In this document: positions 25,599 through 34,301 of the stretch, piece by piece
Layout of the letters: every line of letters begins with the position of its first letter
How positions within the stretch are numbered: position 1 is the stretch's first letter
NCBI GenBank assembly: GCA_009846005.1
Contig: VXYL01000070.1
Span: 1-64,000, forward strand
Reading direction: 5' to 3'
Length of the DNA stretch: 64,000 bases
DNA from: Gammaproteobacteria bacterium
GTDB taxonomy: Bacteria > Pseudomonadota > Gammaproteobacteria > Pseudomonadales > Azotimanducaceae
The notes under the pieces: model-generated
The model's database searches: none
What the model saw: only the letters and a program-made list of their open reading frames with translations
What the model was told of the DNA's origin: nothing
Program-made: the position numbers and the translations under genes

Positions 25599-26072
25599 TC
25601 ACCCGTCACGGGAGCGCGTATCCCAATGATCCCGATCGAGGGTGTGTCCTTCGACGGCTTTCAAGCGTGCGTCGAAGCCGGCCATGGCCACTCGAATGGC
25701 CGAAACCTCGACTTCGACGGCGGTTAGGCGTTCCCGGATGGCAGCCACGTCGATTTCCACCGCGCGCAGACGCGTGTCGAGGCCTTTGATCTCGGCCCCC
25801 AGTTCGTCCCTGAGGTTCTTGATGTCTTGGCGCAATTCCTGGCGCAATTGGCCGAATTCCTGGCGCAATTGGCCGAATTCCTGGCGCATTTGGCTGAATT
25901 CCTGGCCCATGCGCGAATAGGTAGTCTGCATCATGGCCCCAAGCGCGAGGGCCACCGTAAGCAGGGTGGTCAAGATTGCGGTGGTCCGGCCGTCCAGCCA
26001 ATTCGGCAGGACACCGTTGGACCGGGTATTGCCGGGCGCATCGGCCGATGGCGCATTCTCTTGTCGGTCCAT
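25599..26072 (-). CDS. Membrane-anchored coiled-coil protein
   Basis: A 157-residue protein with a polar N-terminus, one membrane helix at about residues 30-50 ('TTAILTTLLTVALALGAMM'), then a long coiled coil to about residue 145 built on heptads such as 'MRQEFGQLRQEFGQLRQ'. The heptads come from a 21-base tandem DNA repeat. It resembles DUF1640-type or generic coiled-coil proteins; function unknown. It begins 103 bases after the galU stop and ends 24 bases before the GMC start on the same strand. Confidence 0.65.
   Translation of the reverse strand: MDRQENAPSADAPGNTRSNGVLPNWLDGRTTAILTTLLTVALALGAMMQTTYSRMGQEFSQMRQEFGQLRQEFGQLRQELRQDIKNLRDELGAEIKGLDTRLRAVEIDVAAIRERLTAVEVEVSAIRVAMAGFDARLKAVEGHTLDRDHWDTRSRDG
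25839..25901. repeat. 21-base tandem repeat coding heptads
   Basis: Two identical copies of CTGGCGCAATTGGCCGAATT plus C (25839-25859 and 25860-25880) are followed by a third with two changes (25881-25901); a partial copy precedes them. Each unit encodes one heptad of the coiled coil. Copy number may vary between strains. Confidence 0.85.
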
Positions 26073-26176
26073 TTCGGGTACTTCTGATCGTCGACTCGAA
26101 GCGCTTCACAATGCGCCATTCCGAGCCCGCCGTCTGCGGGACATTACCACTATGCCGTGTGGGAAATCTCTCCATT

Positions 26177-27049
26177 TCACAGGCGCTTGGCGAGCCGCTT
26201 GATGATCCGCGCCAGGTCGTCCCTCAAGTCCTCCCTTTCCAGTCCGTAGTGGAAGAGCGCCTCTAGGTAGTTCACGGGATCGCCGGTGGTAAGCCATCGC
26301 CCTCCCCGGACCGGGCAAGCGTACACGGCCCCGCCTCGGCGCATGTAGGCCTCGATGGCATCCATCAGCCAAAGCTCGCCGCCTTTGCCGGTCGGGATCT
26401 CGCCGAGGACAGCGGGCAGCTCGGGTGGCAGGACATAGCGCCCGAAACCGACCAAGTTTGACGTCACGGCGGCGGGCGCGGGCTTCTCGACGATCTTCGT
26501 GACGCGCATCTCGGCGTCGACTTCGATCATCCCGTAGTTGGGGACCTCGTCACGCGGCACCCGCTGCGCGCCGAGGATCAAGCCGGGGGTCTTGTGGTAC
26601 TGCTCGATGAGTTGCGAAGTGAAGGGCACCTCGGAACTCACGAGGTCGTCGCCGAACGCGTAGACAAACGGTTCCGCTCCGACGAGGGACGCCGCGTTGA
26701 GTGCTGGGGTGCCGTTGCCGTACGGGCCCTTTTGGCGGATGTAGGCGACATTCACCAGTTCGCCGGGTCGGCGGGTTTCCACGAGGTAGCGCTCCTTGCC
26801 GCTGGCCTCCAGGGCGTCCTCGAGGGTGGGGTGCTGATCGAAGTGGTCCTCCAGCACCTTCTTGTCCCAGCGGCTCACAAATACCACGTCCTCGATGCCG
26901 CTCGCGGCAAGCTCCTCCACGAGGTACTGGATGATCGGCCGATCGATCAGCGGGATCATCTCCTTGGGGATCGCCTTGGTGGCGGGCAGAAACCGCGTAC
27001 CACTGCCCGCGGCTGCGATTACCGCCTTCTTGATGGGCGACTCCGACAA
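26177..27049 (-). CDS. galU: UTP-glucose-1-phosphate uridylyltransferase
   Basis: A 290-residue enzyme making UDP-glucose from glucose-1-phosphate and UTP. The nucleotide loop 'AVIAAAGSGTRFLPATKAIPKEMIPLID' starts the protein; 'FVYAFGDDLV' near residue 128 and 'IVEKPAP' near 190 are conserved in GalU. The start is TTG 27049: a perfect GGAGG stands 7 bases before it and the usual GalU N-terminus follows at once, whereas open codons further upstream lack a site. It is divergent from glmU, so UDP-glucose and UDP-GlcNAc synthesis share a control region. Confidence 0.93.
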   Translation of the reverse strand: MSESPIKKAVIAAAGSGTRFLPATKAIPKEMIPLIDRPIIQYLVEELAASGIEDVVFVSRWDKKVLEDHFDQHPTLEDALEASGKERYLVETRRPGELVNVAYIRQKGPYGNGTPALNAASLVGAEPFVYAFGDDLVSSEVPFTSQLIEQYHKTPGLILGAQRVPRDEVPNYGMIEVDAEMRVTKIVEKPAPAAVTSNLVGFGRYVLPPELPAVLGEIPTGKGGELWLMDAIEAYMRRGGAVYACPVRGGRWLTTGDPVNYLEALFHYGLEREDLRDDLARIIKRLAKRL

Positions 27050-27136
27050 GGTCGCGCCTCCATTCGAGTGGACCCGGCGAACACACTGTAGCAAAACGAA
27101 ACCGTAAGCCCATCGGGGCGGGTGTCGGGGCGGGGC

Positions 27137-27142
27137 TATAAT
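27137..27142 (+). promoter_or_regulatory. Likely -10 element for glmU
   Basis: A perfect TATAAT lies 29 bases before the preferred glmU start. The same TATAATCGGC string precedes rph at a similar distance (57051), which supports a real promoter. No good -35 box is visible at 16-18 bases. Confidence 0.5.
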
Positions 27143-27171
27143 CGGCCTCTTGCGATCCGATGGCATCAAGG

Positions 27172-28542
27172 ATGGGCGTAGAGGTAGTGGTACTGGCTGC
27201 AGGCGCGGGGACGCGCATGCACTCCGCGTTGCCCAAGGTTCTACACCCGCTGGGTGGACGCCCGCTGCTCGCGCATGTTCTCGACACCGCGCGCCGTCTC
27301 GAACCGAGCCGGATCCATATCGTTGTCGGCGCTCAGAGCGAACGGGTTAGAGCCTGTTTCGCGGCCCGCCCCGAGCTTTCCTGGGTGATGCAGGCGTCGC
27401 GTCGGGGCACAGGCCATGCGGTTGGAAAGGCGCTGCCGATGGTATCGGACGACTCGACGGTCGTCGTTCTGTTCGGCGACGCGCCGTTCACGACCTCGGA
27501 AACGGTGAAGGGCTGCATCGAGGCGGCTGGCATAGGTGTCGCCCTGGCCTGTGCGGATCTCCCCGATCCGAACGGCTTGGGGCGAGTTCTGCGCGATGGC
27601 GACGGACAGATCACCGGGATCGTCGAGGAGCGCGACGCCACCGACGCTGAGAGAGCCATCACGGAGGTCAACACCGGCATCTTGGCAGCTTCCAAACGGG
27701 TGCTCGAGGACCTCGTCACCTCGCTTCGACCGGACAACGATCAGGGCGAGTACTACTTGACGGATGTCGTCGCCTTGGCCGTAGCAGGGGATCTGCCGGT
27801 GACCGGCGTGCGGGCCAGTGCCGAGGAGTCCCTCGGCGCCAACGATCGCGCCCAGTTGGCGCAGTTGGAGCGCATCCACCAACGCCGTGAGGCGTCCCGG
27901 CTGATGGCCGAGGGCGTGACCCTGATGGATCCCGCGCGCATCGACATCCGGGGTTCGCTTCGGGCCGGGCGCGACTGCGTCATCGACATCAACGTGGTAT
28001 TCGAAGGCACCGTTACGTTAGGAAACGGCGTCCACATCGGACCCGGTTGCGTGATCCGCGACTCAGTGTTGGGCGACGCTGTCAGGGTCGAGTCCATGAG
28101 TTCGATAGACGGTGCTGCCATTGCCCCCGGCTGCCGGATCGGTCCGTTCGCCCGGCTGCGACCGGGCACCGACCTTGCCGAGTCGGTACACATCGGCAAC
28201 TTCGTCGAGACCAAGAAGGCTAGCATCGGGGCCGGTGCCAAGGCAAACCACCTGGCCTACCTCGGCGATGCCTCGGTGGGCGAGGGGAGCAATATCGGGG
28301 CCGGGACGGTCACCTGCAACTACGACGGGGTCGACAAACACCGCACCGAGATCGGGGACGGCGTGTTCGTCGGCACCAACGCGACGCTCGTCGCGCCGCT
28401 CGTTGTGGAGGACGCTGCCTATATCGGCGCGGGGTCAACGATCACCACCAAGGTTGGCCGCGAGGATCTCGCGGTGGGTCGAAGCCGCCAGCGGAATATC
28501 CAAGGGTGGACACCCCCAGCCAAACGCAAGCGTAAGGACTAA
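27172..28542 (+). CDS. glmU: Bifunctional GlmU (GlcNAc-1-P uridyltransferase / GlcN-1-P acetyltransferase)
   Basis: A 456-residue cytoplasmic enzyme making UDP-GlcNAc for peptidoglycan and LPS. The N-terminal pyrophosphorylase has 'VVVLAAGAGTRMHSALPKVLHP', 'FGDAPF' and 'EVNTGILA'. The C-terminal acetyltransferase is a left-handed beta-helix from about residue 245 ('ARIDIRGSLRAGRDCVIDINV') to the end, with 'NFVETKKASIGAGAKANHLAYLGDA' holding the catalytic His. ATG 27160 is also possible; 27172 fits the family N-terminus and the TATAAT distance better. glmS follows 5 bases downstream. Confidence 0.94.
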   Translation: MGVEVVVLAAGAGTRMHSALPKVLHPLGGRPLLAHVLDTARRLEPSRIHIVVGAQSERVRACFAARPELSWVMQASRRGTGHAVGKALPMVSDDSTVVVLFGDAPFTTSETVKGCIEAAGIGVALACADLPDPNGLGRVLRDGDGQITGIVEERDATDAERAITEVNTGILAASKRVLEDLVTSLRPDNDQGEYYLTDVVALAVAGDLPVTGVRASAEESLGANDRAQLAQLERIHQRREASRLMAEGVTLMDPARIDIRGSLRAGRDCVIDINVVFEGTVTLGNGVHIGPGCVIRDSVLGDAVRVESMSSIDGAAIAPGCRIGPFARLRPGTDLAESVHIGNFVETKKASIGAGAKANHLAYLGDASVGEGSNIGAGTVTCNYDGVDKHRTEIGDGVFVGTNATLVAPLVVEDAAYIGAGSTITTKVGREDLAVGRSRQRNIQGWTPPAKRKRKD

Positions 28543-28547
28543 CGGAC

Positions 28548-30404
28548 ATGTGCGGCATCGTTGGCGCGGTAGCCGGCCGGGAAGTGCCGGCCATCCTGCT
28601 TGAAGGTCTGCAACGGTTGGAATACCGGGGCTACGACTCGGCGGGCATCGCCGTGGCGAAGAACGGTGTCGATTTCAAGGCGGCGAATGGTTCGACGATC
28701 GAGCGCCGTCGCACCATCGGCCGTGTCCAAGAACTGGCGGAAAACCTGGAGTTGGACCCCATCTTCGGAACGACAGGCATCGCCCACACCCGTTGGGCCA
28801 CGCACGGTCGGCCCTCGGTGGAGAACGCCCACCCGCACATGTCCCGGGGACGGATCTGCCTAGTCCACAACGGCATCGTCGAGAACTTTGAGGAATTGCG
28901 CGGCGAACTAATGGACGACGGCTATCAGTTCAACTCCGGAACCGATTCCGAGGTAATCGCACATCTGATCGATCGCTGCGCGGACGAAGAGGAAGACCCT
29001 CTGGAGGCCGTACGAAAAGCGGTGAAACGGTTGGACGGCGCCTACGCCTTAGGGGTCATGTTCCGGGACGACCCGGGCCGAATCGTCGGGGTCCGGGTAG
29101 GCAGCCCGTTGGTTGTCGGCGTCGGCATCGGGGAGAACTTCATTGCCTCGGACGCGCTCGCGCTGCGCCCGGTGACCGACCGCTTCATCTACCTGGAGCA
29201 AGGCGATCTCGTCGACTTGACGTCCCGGTCGATCTCGATCTGGAACGTGGACGACCGGGCCGTGGTGCGATCGACCGTCCGCGTCGAGCACAGCGGCGAT
29301 GCGGCGGACAAGGGCGACTACCGCCATCACATGGAAAAGGAGATCCACGAGCAGCCGAGGGCGATCCGGGACACCCTGGAAGGTCGACTGGGCAACGATC
29401 ACGTCCTGGAACCGGCGTTCGGCATCGACGCCGAACGTGTGCTCGACGATACCCGGTCGGTGACCATCGCGGCCTGCGGGACCGCCTACTACGCGGGCTG
29501 CATCGCCCGCTACTGGATCGAGGAACTTGCCGGAATCCCCACCAGCGTGGAGATCGCCTCCGAGTTCCGCTACCGGAAGTTCGTCACCCCTCCCGGCGGG
29601 TTGTTCATGACGATCAGCCAGTCCGGCGAGACCGCCGACACGCTGGCCGCCCACCGCATCGCGAAGGGTTCCGGTTTCGAGCACACGCTGACGGTGTGCA
29701 ACGTCCCGACCAGCACGCAGGTACGGGAATCCGATCTGGCGGTGCTGACCCAGGCGGGTGTCGAGATCTGCGTCGCGTCCACCAAGGCCTTCACCACCCA
29801 GTTGGCGGCGCTGTTCATGGTGGCGATCCTGCTCGCGCGCCGAACGGGCCTAAGCCGGGCCAGGGAACGGGAACTGGTCGATGCGCTGCGCGCCCTGCCG
29901 GAGGTTGTGGAGGAGACGTTGGCACTAGATGAGCGAATCGACGAGTTGGCCGTCGAGTTCATGCACCGTCATCACGCGCTGTTCCTCGGCCGCGGCGCAC
30001 ACTACCCGGTGGCGCTGGAGGGTGCGCTAAAGCTAAAGGAGATTTCCTACATCCACGCCGAAGGCTACCCGGCCGGCGAACTGAAGCACGGTCCGCTCGC
30101 CCTAGTGGACGAGGACATGCCCGTGGTCGCGGTGGCACCGGGGGACGAACTCGTCAAGAAGGTGCGCTCGAACCTGCAGGAGGTGCGCGCCCGGGGCGGC
30201 AGGCTCTACGTATTCGCCGATGCCGACGCGGGCATCGCCGAAGCCGACGGCGTGACGGTGATCGAAGTGCCCAAGGTGCACGAACTGTTAGCGCCGGTCG
30301 TATACACCGTGCCTCTGCAGTTGCTCGCCTACCACACGGCGGTGCTCAAGGGCACGGACGTGGACCAGCCCCGCAATCTCGCCAAGTCGGTGACGGTGGA
30401 ATAG
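28548..30404 (+). CDS. glmS: Glutamine-fructose-6-phosphate aminotransferase
   Basis: A 618-residue enzyme that makes glucosamine-6-phosphate, the first step to UDP-GlcNAc. The N-terminal glutaminase starts MCGIVGAV with catalytic Cys2 exposed after Met removal, followed by 'LEYRGYDSAGIAV' and 'THGRPSVENAHPH'. Two SIS isomerase domains follow, with 'ISQSGETADTLAA' near residue 360 and 'HAEGYPAGELKHGPLALVDE' near 505. The C-terminus 'DVDQPRNLAKSVTVE' is the invariant GlmS tail. Operon with glmU. No glmS ribozyme is present in the 5-base gap. Confidence 0.95.
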   Translation: MCGIVGAVAGREVPAILLEGLQRLEYRGYDSAGIAVAKNGVDFKAANGSTIERRRTIGRVQELAENLELDPIFGTTGIAHTRWATHGRPSVENAHPHMSRGRICLVHNGIVENFEELRGELMDDGYQFNSGTDSEVIAHLIDRCADEEEDPLEAVRKAVKRLDGAYALGVMFRDDPGRIVGVRVGSPLVVGVGIGENFIASDALALRPVTDRFIYLEQGDLVDLTSRSISIWNVDDRAVVRSTVRVEHSGDAADKGDYRHHMEKEIHEQPRAIRDTLEGRLGNDHVLEPAFGIDAERVLDDTRSVTIAACGTAYYAGCIARYWIEELAGIPTSVEIASEFRYRKFVTPPGGLFMTISQSGETADTLAAHRIAKGSGFEHTLTVCNVPTSTQVRESDLAVLTQAGVEICVASTKAFTTQLAALFMVAILLARRTGLSRARERELVDALRALPEVVEETLALDERIDELAVEFMHRHHALFLGRGAHYPVALEGALKLKEISYIHAEGYPAGELKHGPLALVDEDMPVVAVAPGDELVKKVRSNLQEVRARGGRLYVFADADAGIAEADGVTVIEVPKVHELLAPVVYTVPLQLLAYHTAVLKGTDVDQPRNLAKSVTVE

Positions 30405-30450
30405 GCCTCGAACGGGTATACTGTCCACATATCCAGCTTCAGGCTCGGCC

Positions 30451-32667
30451 GTGGACGTAACCCACATACTCGATGGCTTGAACGAGCGCCAGCGTGAAGC
30501 GGTAACGGCACCCGTCGGCAACCTCCTCGTCGTCGCCGGAGCCGGCAGCGGCAAGACCCGCGTCCTGGTGCATCGAATCGCCTATCTGGTGGAGGCGTTG
30601 GGTGCGTCGCCCGGCGGCATTCTCGCGGTCACGTTCACCAACAAGGCCGCGGCCGAAATGCGGGGACGCGTGGAACGCCTGCTCGAGGGACCGGCGCGAG
30701 CCATGTGGGTGGGCACTTTCCACGGCATTGCGCATCGGCTGCTGCGCATGCATTGGCAGGAGGCCGGACTTCCCCAGAACTTCCAGATACTCGATGCGGA
30801 CGACCAGCTACGCCTCGTCAAGCGCGTCATCCGCACGCTCGATGTCGACGAGCAGAAATGGCCCGTGCGCCAGGCGGTTTGGTTCATCAACTCGCACAAG
30901 GACGAGGGCCGGCGCGCCAAGGACGTGGAAGCGGCCGACCACGACGTGTTCGGAACGACTCACCACCGCATCTACGAGGCCTACGAGGCACTCTGCGAGC
31001 AGGGCGGGCTAGTGGATTTCGCGGAACTCCTTCTACGCAGCCATGAACTGCTCTTGAACAACATCGATCTGCGGGGTCACTACCGGCGTCGCTTCCGGCA
31101 CCTTCTTGTCGACGAGTTCCAGGACACCAACACCATCCAGTACGCCTGGCTGCGCGTGCTGGCCGCCGCCGAACCGGGCAGCGCTTTGGGACCGGGTGCC
31201 GTCTGGGCCGTGGGCGACGACGACCAGTCGATCTACGGTTGGCGGGGCGCGAAGATCCAGAACATCCACGATTTCCAAACCGACTTCGCGGATGTCGAGG
31301 TCGTCAGGCTCGAGCAGAACTATCGGTCGACAAGCCGGATTCTGAATGCCGCCAACGCCTTGATCGGCAACAACGCCGAACGCCTCGGCAAGAACCTCTG
31401 GACGGATGCCGGATTGGGCGGGCCGATTCTCGTGTATTCCGGCTACAACGACCTGGACGAAGCCCGGTTCATCGCCGATCGAACCCAACGCTGGATCGAG
31501 GACGGGGGCAGTCCCGACGAGGTCGCCGTGCTGTACCGGTCGAACGCCCAGTCCCGGGTTATCGAGGAAGCCTGCCTTCGGCTTGACATCCCGTACCGCA
31601 TCTACGGTGGGGTGCGTTTCTTCGAGCGCTTGGAGATCAAGAACGCCCTGGCATATATGCGCCTCGTCGGCCAACGCCACGCCGATGTCGCCTTCGAACG
31701 CGTCGTCAACACGCCGCCCCGGGGTATCGGAGGCAAGACCGTTGACGCGATCCGGGTGATCGCGCGCGCCAACGGCACGTCGATGTGGCAGGCGTCCAAG
31801 GACGGCATCGCCAGCGGTGCGCTCAAGGGCCGGGCGGCAACCACCGTCGGCGCGTTCATCAAGCTAATCGACGACATTGCCGGTGCGGTGGAGAACGCAC
31901 CCCTCTACGAGATCACCGAGCACTGCATCGAGACCAGCGGCCTGATGGCGTTCCACTCGAAGGAGGGCGGCGAACGCGGCATGGCGCGCAAGGAGAACCT
32001 GGAGGAACTGGTGACCGCCTGCCGCCAGTTCGGGCGCGACCTGGCGTTTCCCGTCGAGAACACCGGCACGGAGGAGTCGCAGGCGTCCGAACTCGAGGAG
32101 TTCCTCGACCAGGCCGCACTGGAGAGCGGCGACTATCAGAGCGGCGGCCCCGCGCTGCAGATGATGACCATGCACTCCGCCAAGGGCCTGGAGTTCCCGT
32201 TGGTCTTCATGGCGGGGATGGAGGAGGGTCTGTTCCCGAACACCCGGTCGATGCGCGAACCCGGGCGCTTGGAGGAGGAGCGCCGGTTGGCCTACGTCGG
32301 CATCACCCGCGCCATGCGCCAGCTCTATTTCACCTACGCGGAGACGCGGCGCATGAACGGCATGCAGAGTAGCAACTGGCCGTCGCGTTTCCTCGACGAA
32401 GTGCCGGCGGAGTGCCTGGAGGAAGTGCGCATGGGCGGCACGGTGTCGCGACCCTTCCGCGCCCAGGCCGGCAACGGCGCGCAGGACTTGCGCGAGGATC
32501 ACGGCGGTCTGCGGATTGGTCAGTCGGTCAGGCACGCCAAGTTCGGCGACGGCATTGTGCTGCAGGCCGAGGGGGCCGGTGAGCGGACCCGGGTGCAGGT
32601 CAACTTCACGAACGCCGGGTCGAAGTGGCTGATGCTCGCCTACGCGAACCTGGAGATCCTGGGCTAG
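30451..32667 (+). CDS. uvrD: UvrD/Rep-type SF1A DNA helicase
   Basis: A 738-residue 3'-5' DNA helicase starting at GTG 30451. It has the Q motif 'LNERQREAVTAP', Walker A 'GAGSGKT' near residue 32, motif II 'LLVDEFQDTNTIQYAWL' near 220, 'GDDDQSIYGWRGA' near 255, 'LEQNYRST' near 288, 'MTMHSAKGLEF' near 572 and 'RLAYVGITRAM' near 612. The C-terminal 'RIGQSVRHAKFGDGIV..AEGAGERTRVQVNF' domain is the UvrD/PcrA Tudor-like tail that contacts RNA polymerase. Length is close to E. coli UvrD (720). It acts in nucleotide-excision and mismatch repair. Confidence 0.93.
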   Translation: MDVTHILDGLNERQREAVTAPVGNLLVVAGAGSGKTRVLVHRIAYLVEALGASPGGILAVTFTNKAAAEMRGRVERLLEGPARAMWVGTFHGIAHRLLRMHWQEAGLPQNFQILDADDQLRLVKRVIRTLDVDEQKWPVRQAVWFINSHKDEGRRAKDVEAADHDVFGTTHHRIYEAYEALCEQGGLVDFAELLLRSHELLLNNIDLRGHYRRRFRHLLVDEFQDTNTIQYAWLRVLAAAEPGSALGPGAVWAVGDDDQSIYGWRGAKIQNIHDFQTDFADVEVVRLEQNYRSTSRILNAANALIGNNAERLGKNLWTDAGLGGPILVYSGYNDLDEARFIADRTQRWIEDGGSPDEVAVLYRSNAQSRVIEEACLRLDIPYRIYGGVRFFERLEIKNALAYMRLVGQRHADVAFERVVNTPPRGIGGKTVDAIRVIARANGTSMWQASKDGIASGALKGRAATTVGAFIKLIDDIAGAVENAPLYEITEHCIETSGLMAFHSKEGGERGMARKENLEELVTACRQFGRDLAFPVENTGTEESQASELEEFLDQAALESGDYQSGGPALQMMTMHSAKGLEFPLVFMAGMEEGLFPNTRSMREPGRLEEERRLAYVGITRAMRQLYFTYAETRRMNGMQSSNWPSRFLDEVPAECLEEVRMGGTVSRPFRAQAGNGAQDLREDHGGLRIGQSVRHAKFGDGIVLQAEGAGERTRVQVNFTNAGSKWLMLAYANLEILG

Positions 32668-32696
32668 GATCCCGTTGCCTCACTTCGCCGCTTCCA

Positions 32697-34181
32697 ATGT
32701 CCGGTCCACCCAACATCCTCTTCATCATGACGGACGACCACGCGGCCCACGCCATGGGTTGCTACGGCAGCCGCATCAACCGCACGCCGAATCTCGACCG
32801 CATGGCCAGCGAAGGCGCCCGGTTCGACCGCTGCTTCTGCACAAACAACATCTGCGAGCCAAGCCGCGCGGCGATCCTCACCGGCACCTACAACCACGTC
32901 AACGGGGTGACGACTATTGGGGCCCACCTCGACAACCGGCTGCCCAACGTCGCCAAGGAACTGAACGCCGCGGGCTATCAAACCGCCGTGTTCGGCAAGT
33001 GGCACCTTGGCGACGCCGAACCGCATTGGCCGAGCGGTTTCGACGAGTGGAAGGTGCTTCAGGGGCAGGGGCCGTATTTCGACCCCGAGATGAACTGCAA
33101 CGGCGAAATGCGCGCGTTCGAGGGCTACACCACCGACGTCATCACCGATCTCACGCTCGACTACCTGGCCCGTCGCGACAAGGATCGGCCGTTCTTCGTC
33201 AAGTACCACCACAAGGCACCGCATCGACCGTGGGACTCGGACGAAACGCACGCGCGCCTCTACGCGGACGACCACGTCGAGCAACCGGTCACATTCGACG
33301 ACGACTACTCGAACCGGTCGAGGGCCGCGCGGGAGGCGAGAATGCGGATCGCCGACCACATGACCTACCGGGATCTCAAGTTGACGCCGCCGCCGGGTGT
33401 TAAGCGGTGGGCCACGGTGCCCAATCCGCAGGATGTCGCCGGCTTCACGCTGACGCCCGAGGAATCGGGCAGCCCCGTTTCGTTCAAGGATTCCGCCGAT
33501 CTCAAGGACTTCAAGTACCAGCGCTACATCAAGGACTACCTGCGTTGCGTCGCGGCGGTGGACGACAACGTGGGTCGGGTGCTCCGGTATCTCGATACCG
33601 AGGGCATCGCCGACGACACCATCGTCATCTACACGTCCGACCAGGGGTTCTTCCTAGGCGACCACGGCTGGTACGACAAGCGCTTCATGTACGAGGAGTC
33701 ATTGCGCATGCCGTTCCTGGTCCGCTATCCGGCGGAAGTTGAACCAGGCACGGTGGTGGACGAAATCGTTACCAACGTCGACTTTGCGGCGACCTTCTGC
33801 GACTGGGCCGGCATCGCCACGCCGGACTACATGCAGGGCCGTTCTTTCCGTCCGCTCTTGCATGGCGAAGTACCCGAGAACTGGCCCCAATCCATGTACT
33901 ACCGCTATTGGATGCACCTCGCTCATCACTACGTCAGCGCCCACTACGGCGTGCGGACCAAGACCCACAAGCTGATCTACTACTACGGCGAAGCCCTCGG
34001 CCAGCCCGAAACCATCGACGAGTCCAAACCGAAGGAATGGGAACTCTTCGATCTCTTAGCCGACCCCTACGAGTTGAATTCGGTGTACGGCAGGACGGAA
34101 TACGCCAACATCCAGGCATCGCTGGCGGCCGAGCTTGTGCGCCTACAAGACCTCGTGGGGGATGAACCATTCGCCGAATAG
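32697..34181 (+). CDS. Sulfatase (alkaline phosphatase superfamily)
   Basis: A 494-residue type I sulfatase. Metal ligands Asp13-Asp14 lie in 'LFIMTDDHAAHAMGCYG'. The formylglycine site is Cys53 in 'CEPSRAAILTG' (CxPxR), so it needs the sulfatase-maturing enzyme, which is not encoded here. 'GKWHLGD' near residue 100, 'KYHHKAPHRPW' near 168 and 'YTSDQGFFLGDHGWYDKRFMYEESLRMPFL' near 312 complete the active site. No signal peptide is evident. Candidate substrates are sulfated glycans or choline-sulfate-like esters; a sulfotransferase and a glycosyltransferase lie a few kb away. Confidence 0.92.
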   Translation: MSGPPNILFIMTDDHAAHAMGCYGSRINRTPNLDRMASEGARFDRCFCTNNICEPSRAAILTGTYNHVNGVTTIGAHLDNRLPNVAKELNAAGYQTAVFGKWHLGDAEPHWPSGFDEWKVLQGQGPYFDPEMNCNGEMRAFEGYTTDVITDLTLDYLARRDKDRPFFVKYHHKAPHRPWDSDETHARLYADDHVEQPVTFDDDYSNRSRAAREARMRIADHMTYRDLKLTPPPGVKRWATVPNPQDVAGFTLTPEESGSPVSFKDSADLKDFKYQRYIKDYLRCVAAVDDNVGRVLRYLDTEGIADDTIVIYTSDQGFFLGDHGWYDKRFMYEESLRMPFLVRYPAEVEPGTVVDEIVTNVDFAATFCDWAGIATPDYMQGRSFRPLLHGEVPENWPQSMYYRYWMHLAHHYVSAHYGVRTKTHKLIYYYGEALGQPETIDESKPKEWELFDLLADPYELNSVYGRTEYANIQASLAAELVRLQDLVGDEPFAE

Positions 34182-34301
34182 GCGCGCCAGTTTCGGCTTC
34201 CACCCAGCCGTGAGCAGGCCGCAATCAATCCGGCCACGGATTCGACATGGTTGGTGTGAGTGCGTACTGTCCGGGTTCTGTCCATTGTGAGGAATGATGC
34301 G

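Noticed and set aside
23893-25602. Long minus-strand open frame (569 codons) overlapping the GMC gene in another frame
   Set aside because: Arg/His-rich, no family features; it is the GC-rich shadow of the GMC oxidoreductase, whose motifs are clear.
28543-28547. glmS ribozyme or leader riboswitch
   Set aside because: Only 5 bases separate glmU and glmS; no room for a ribozyme.
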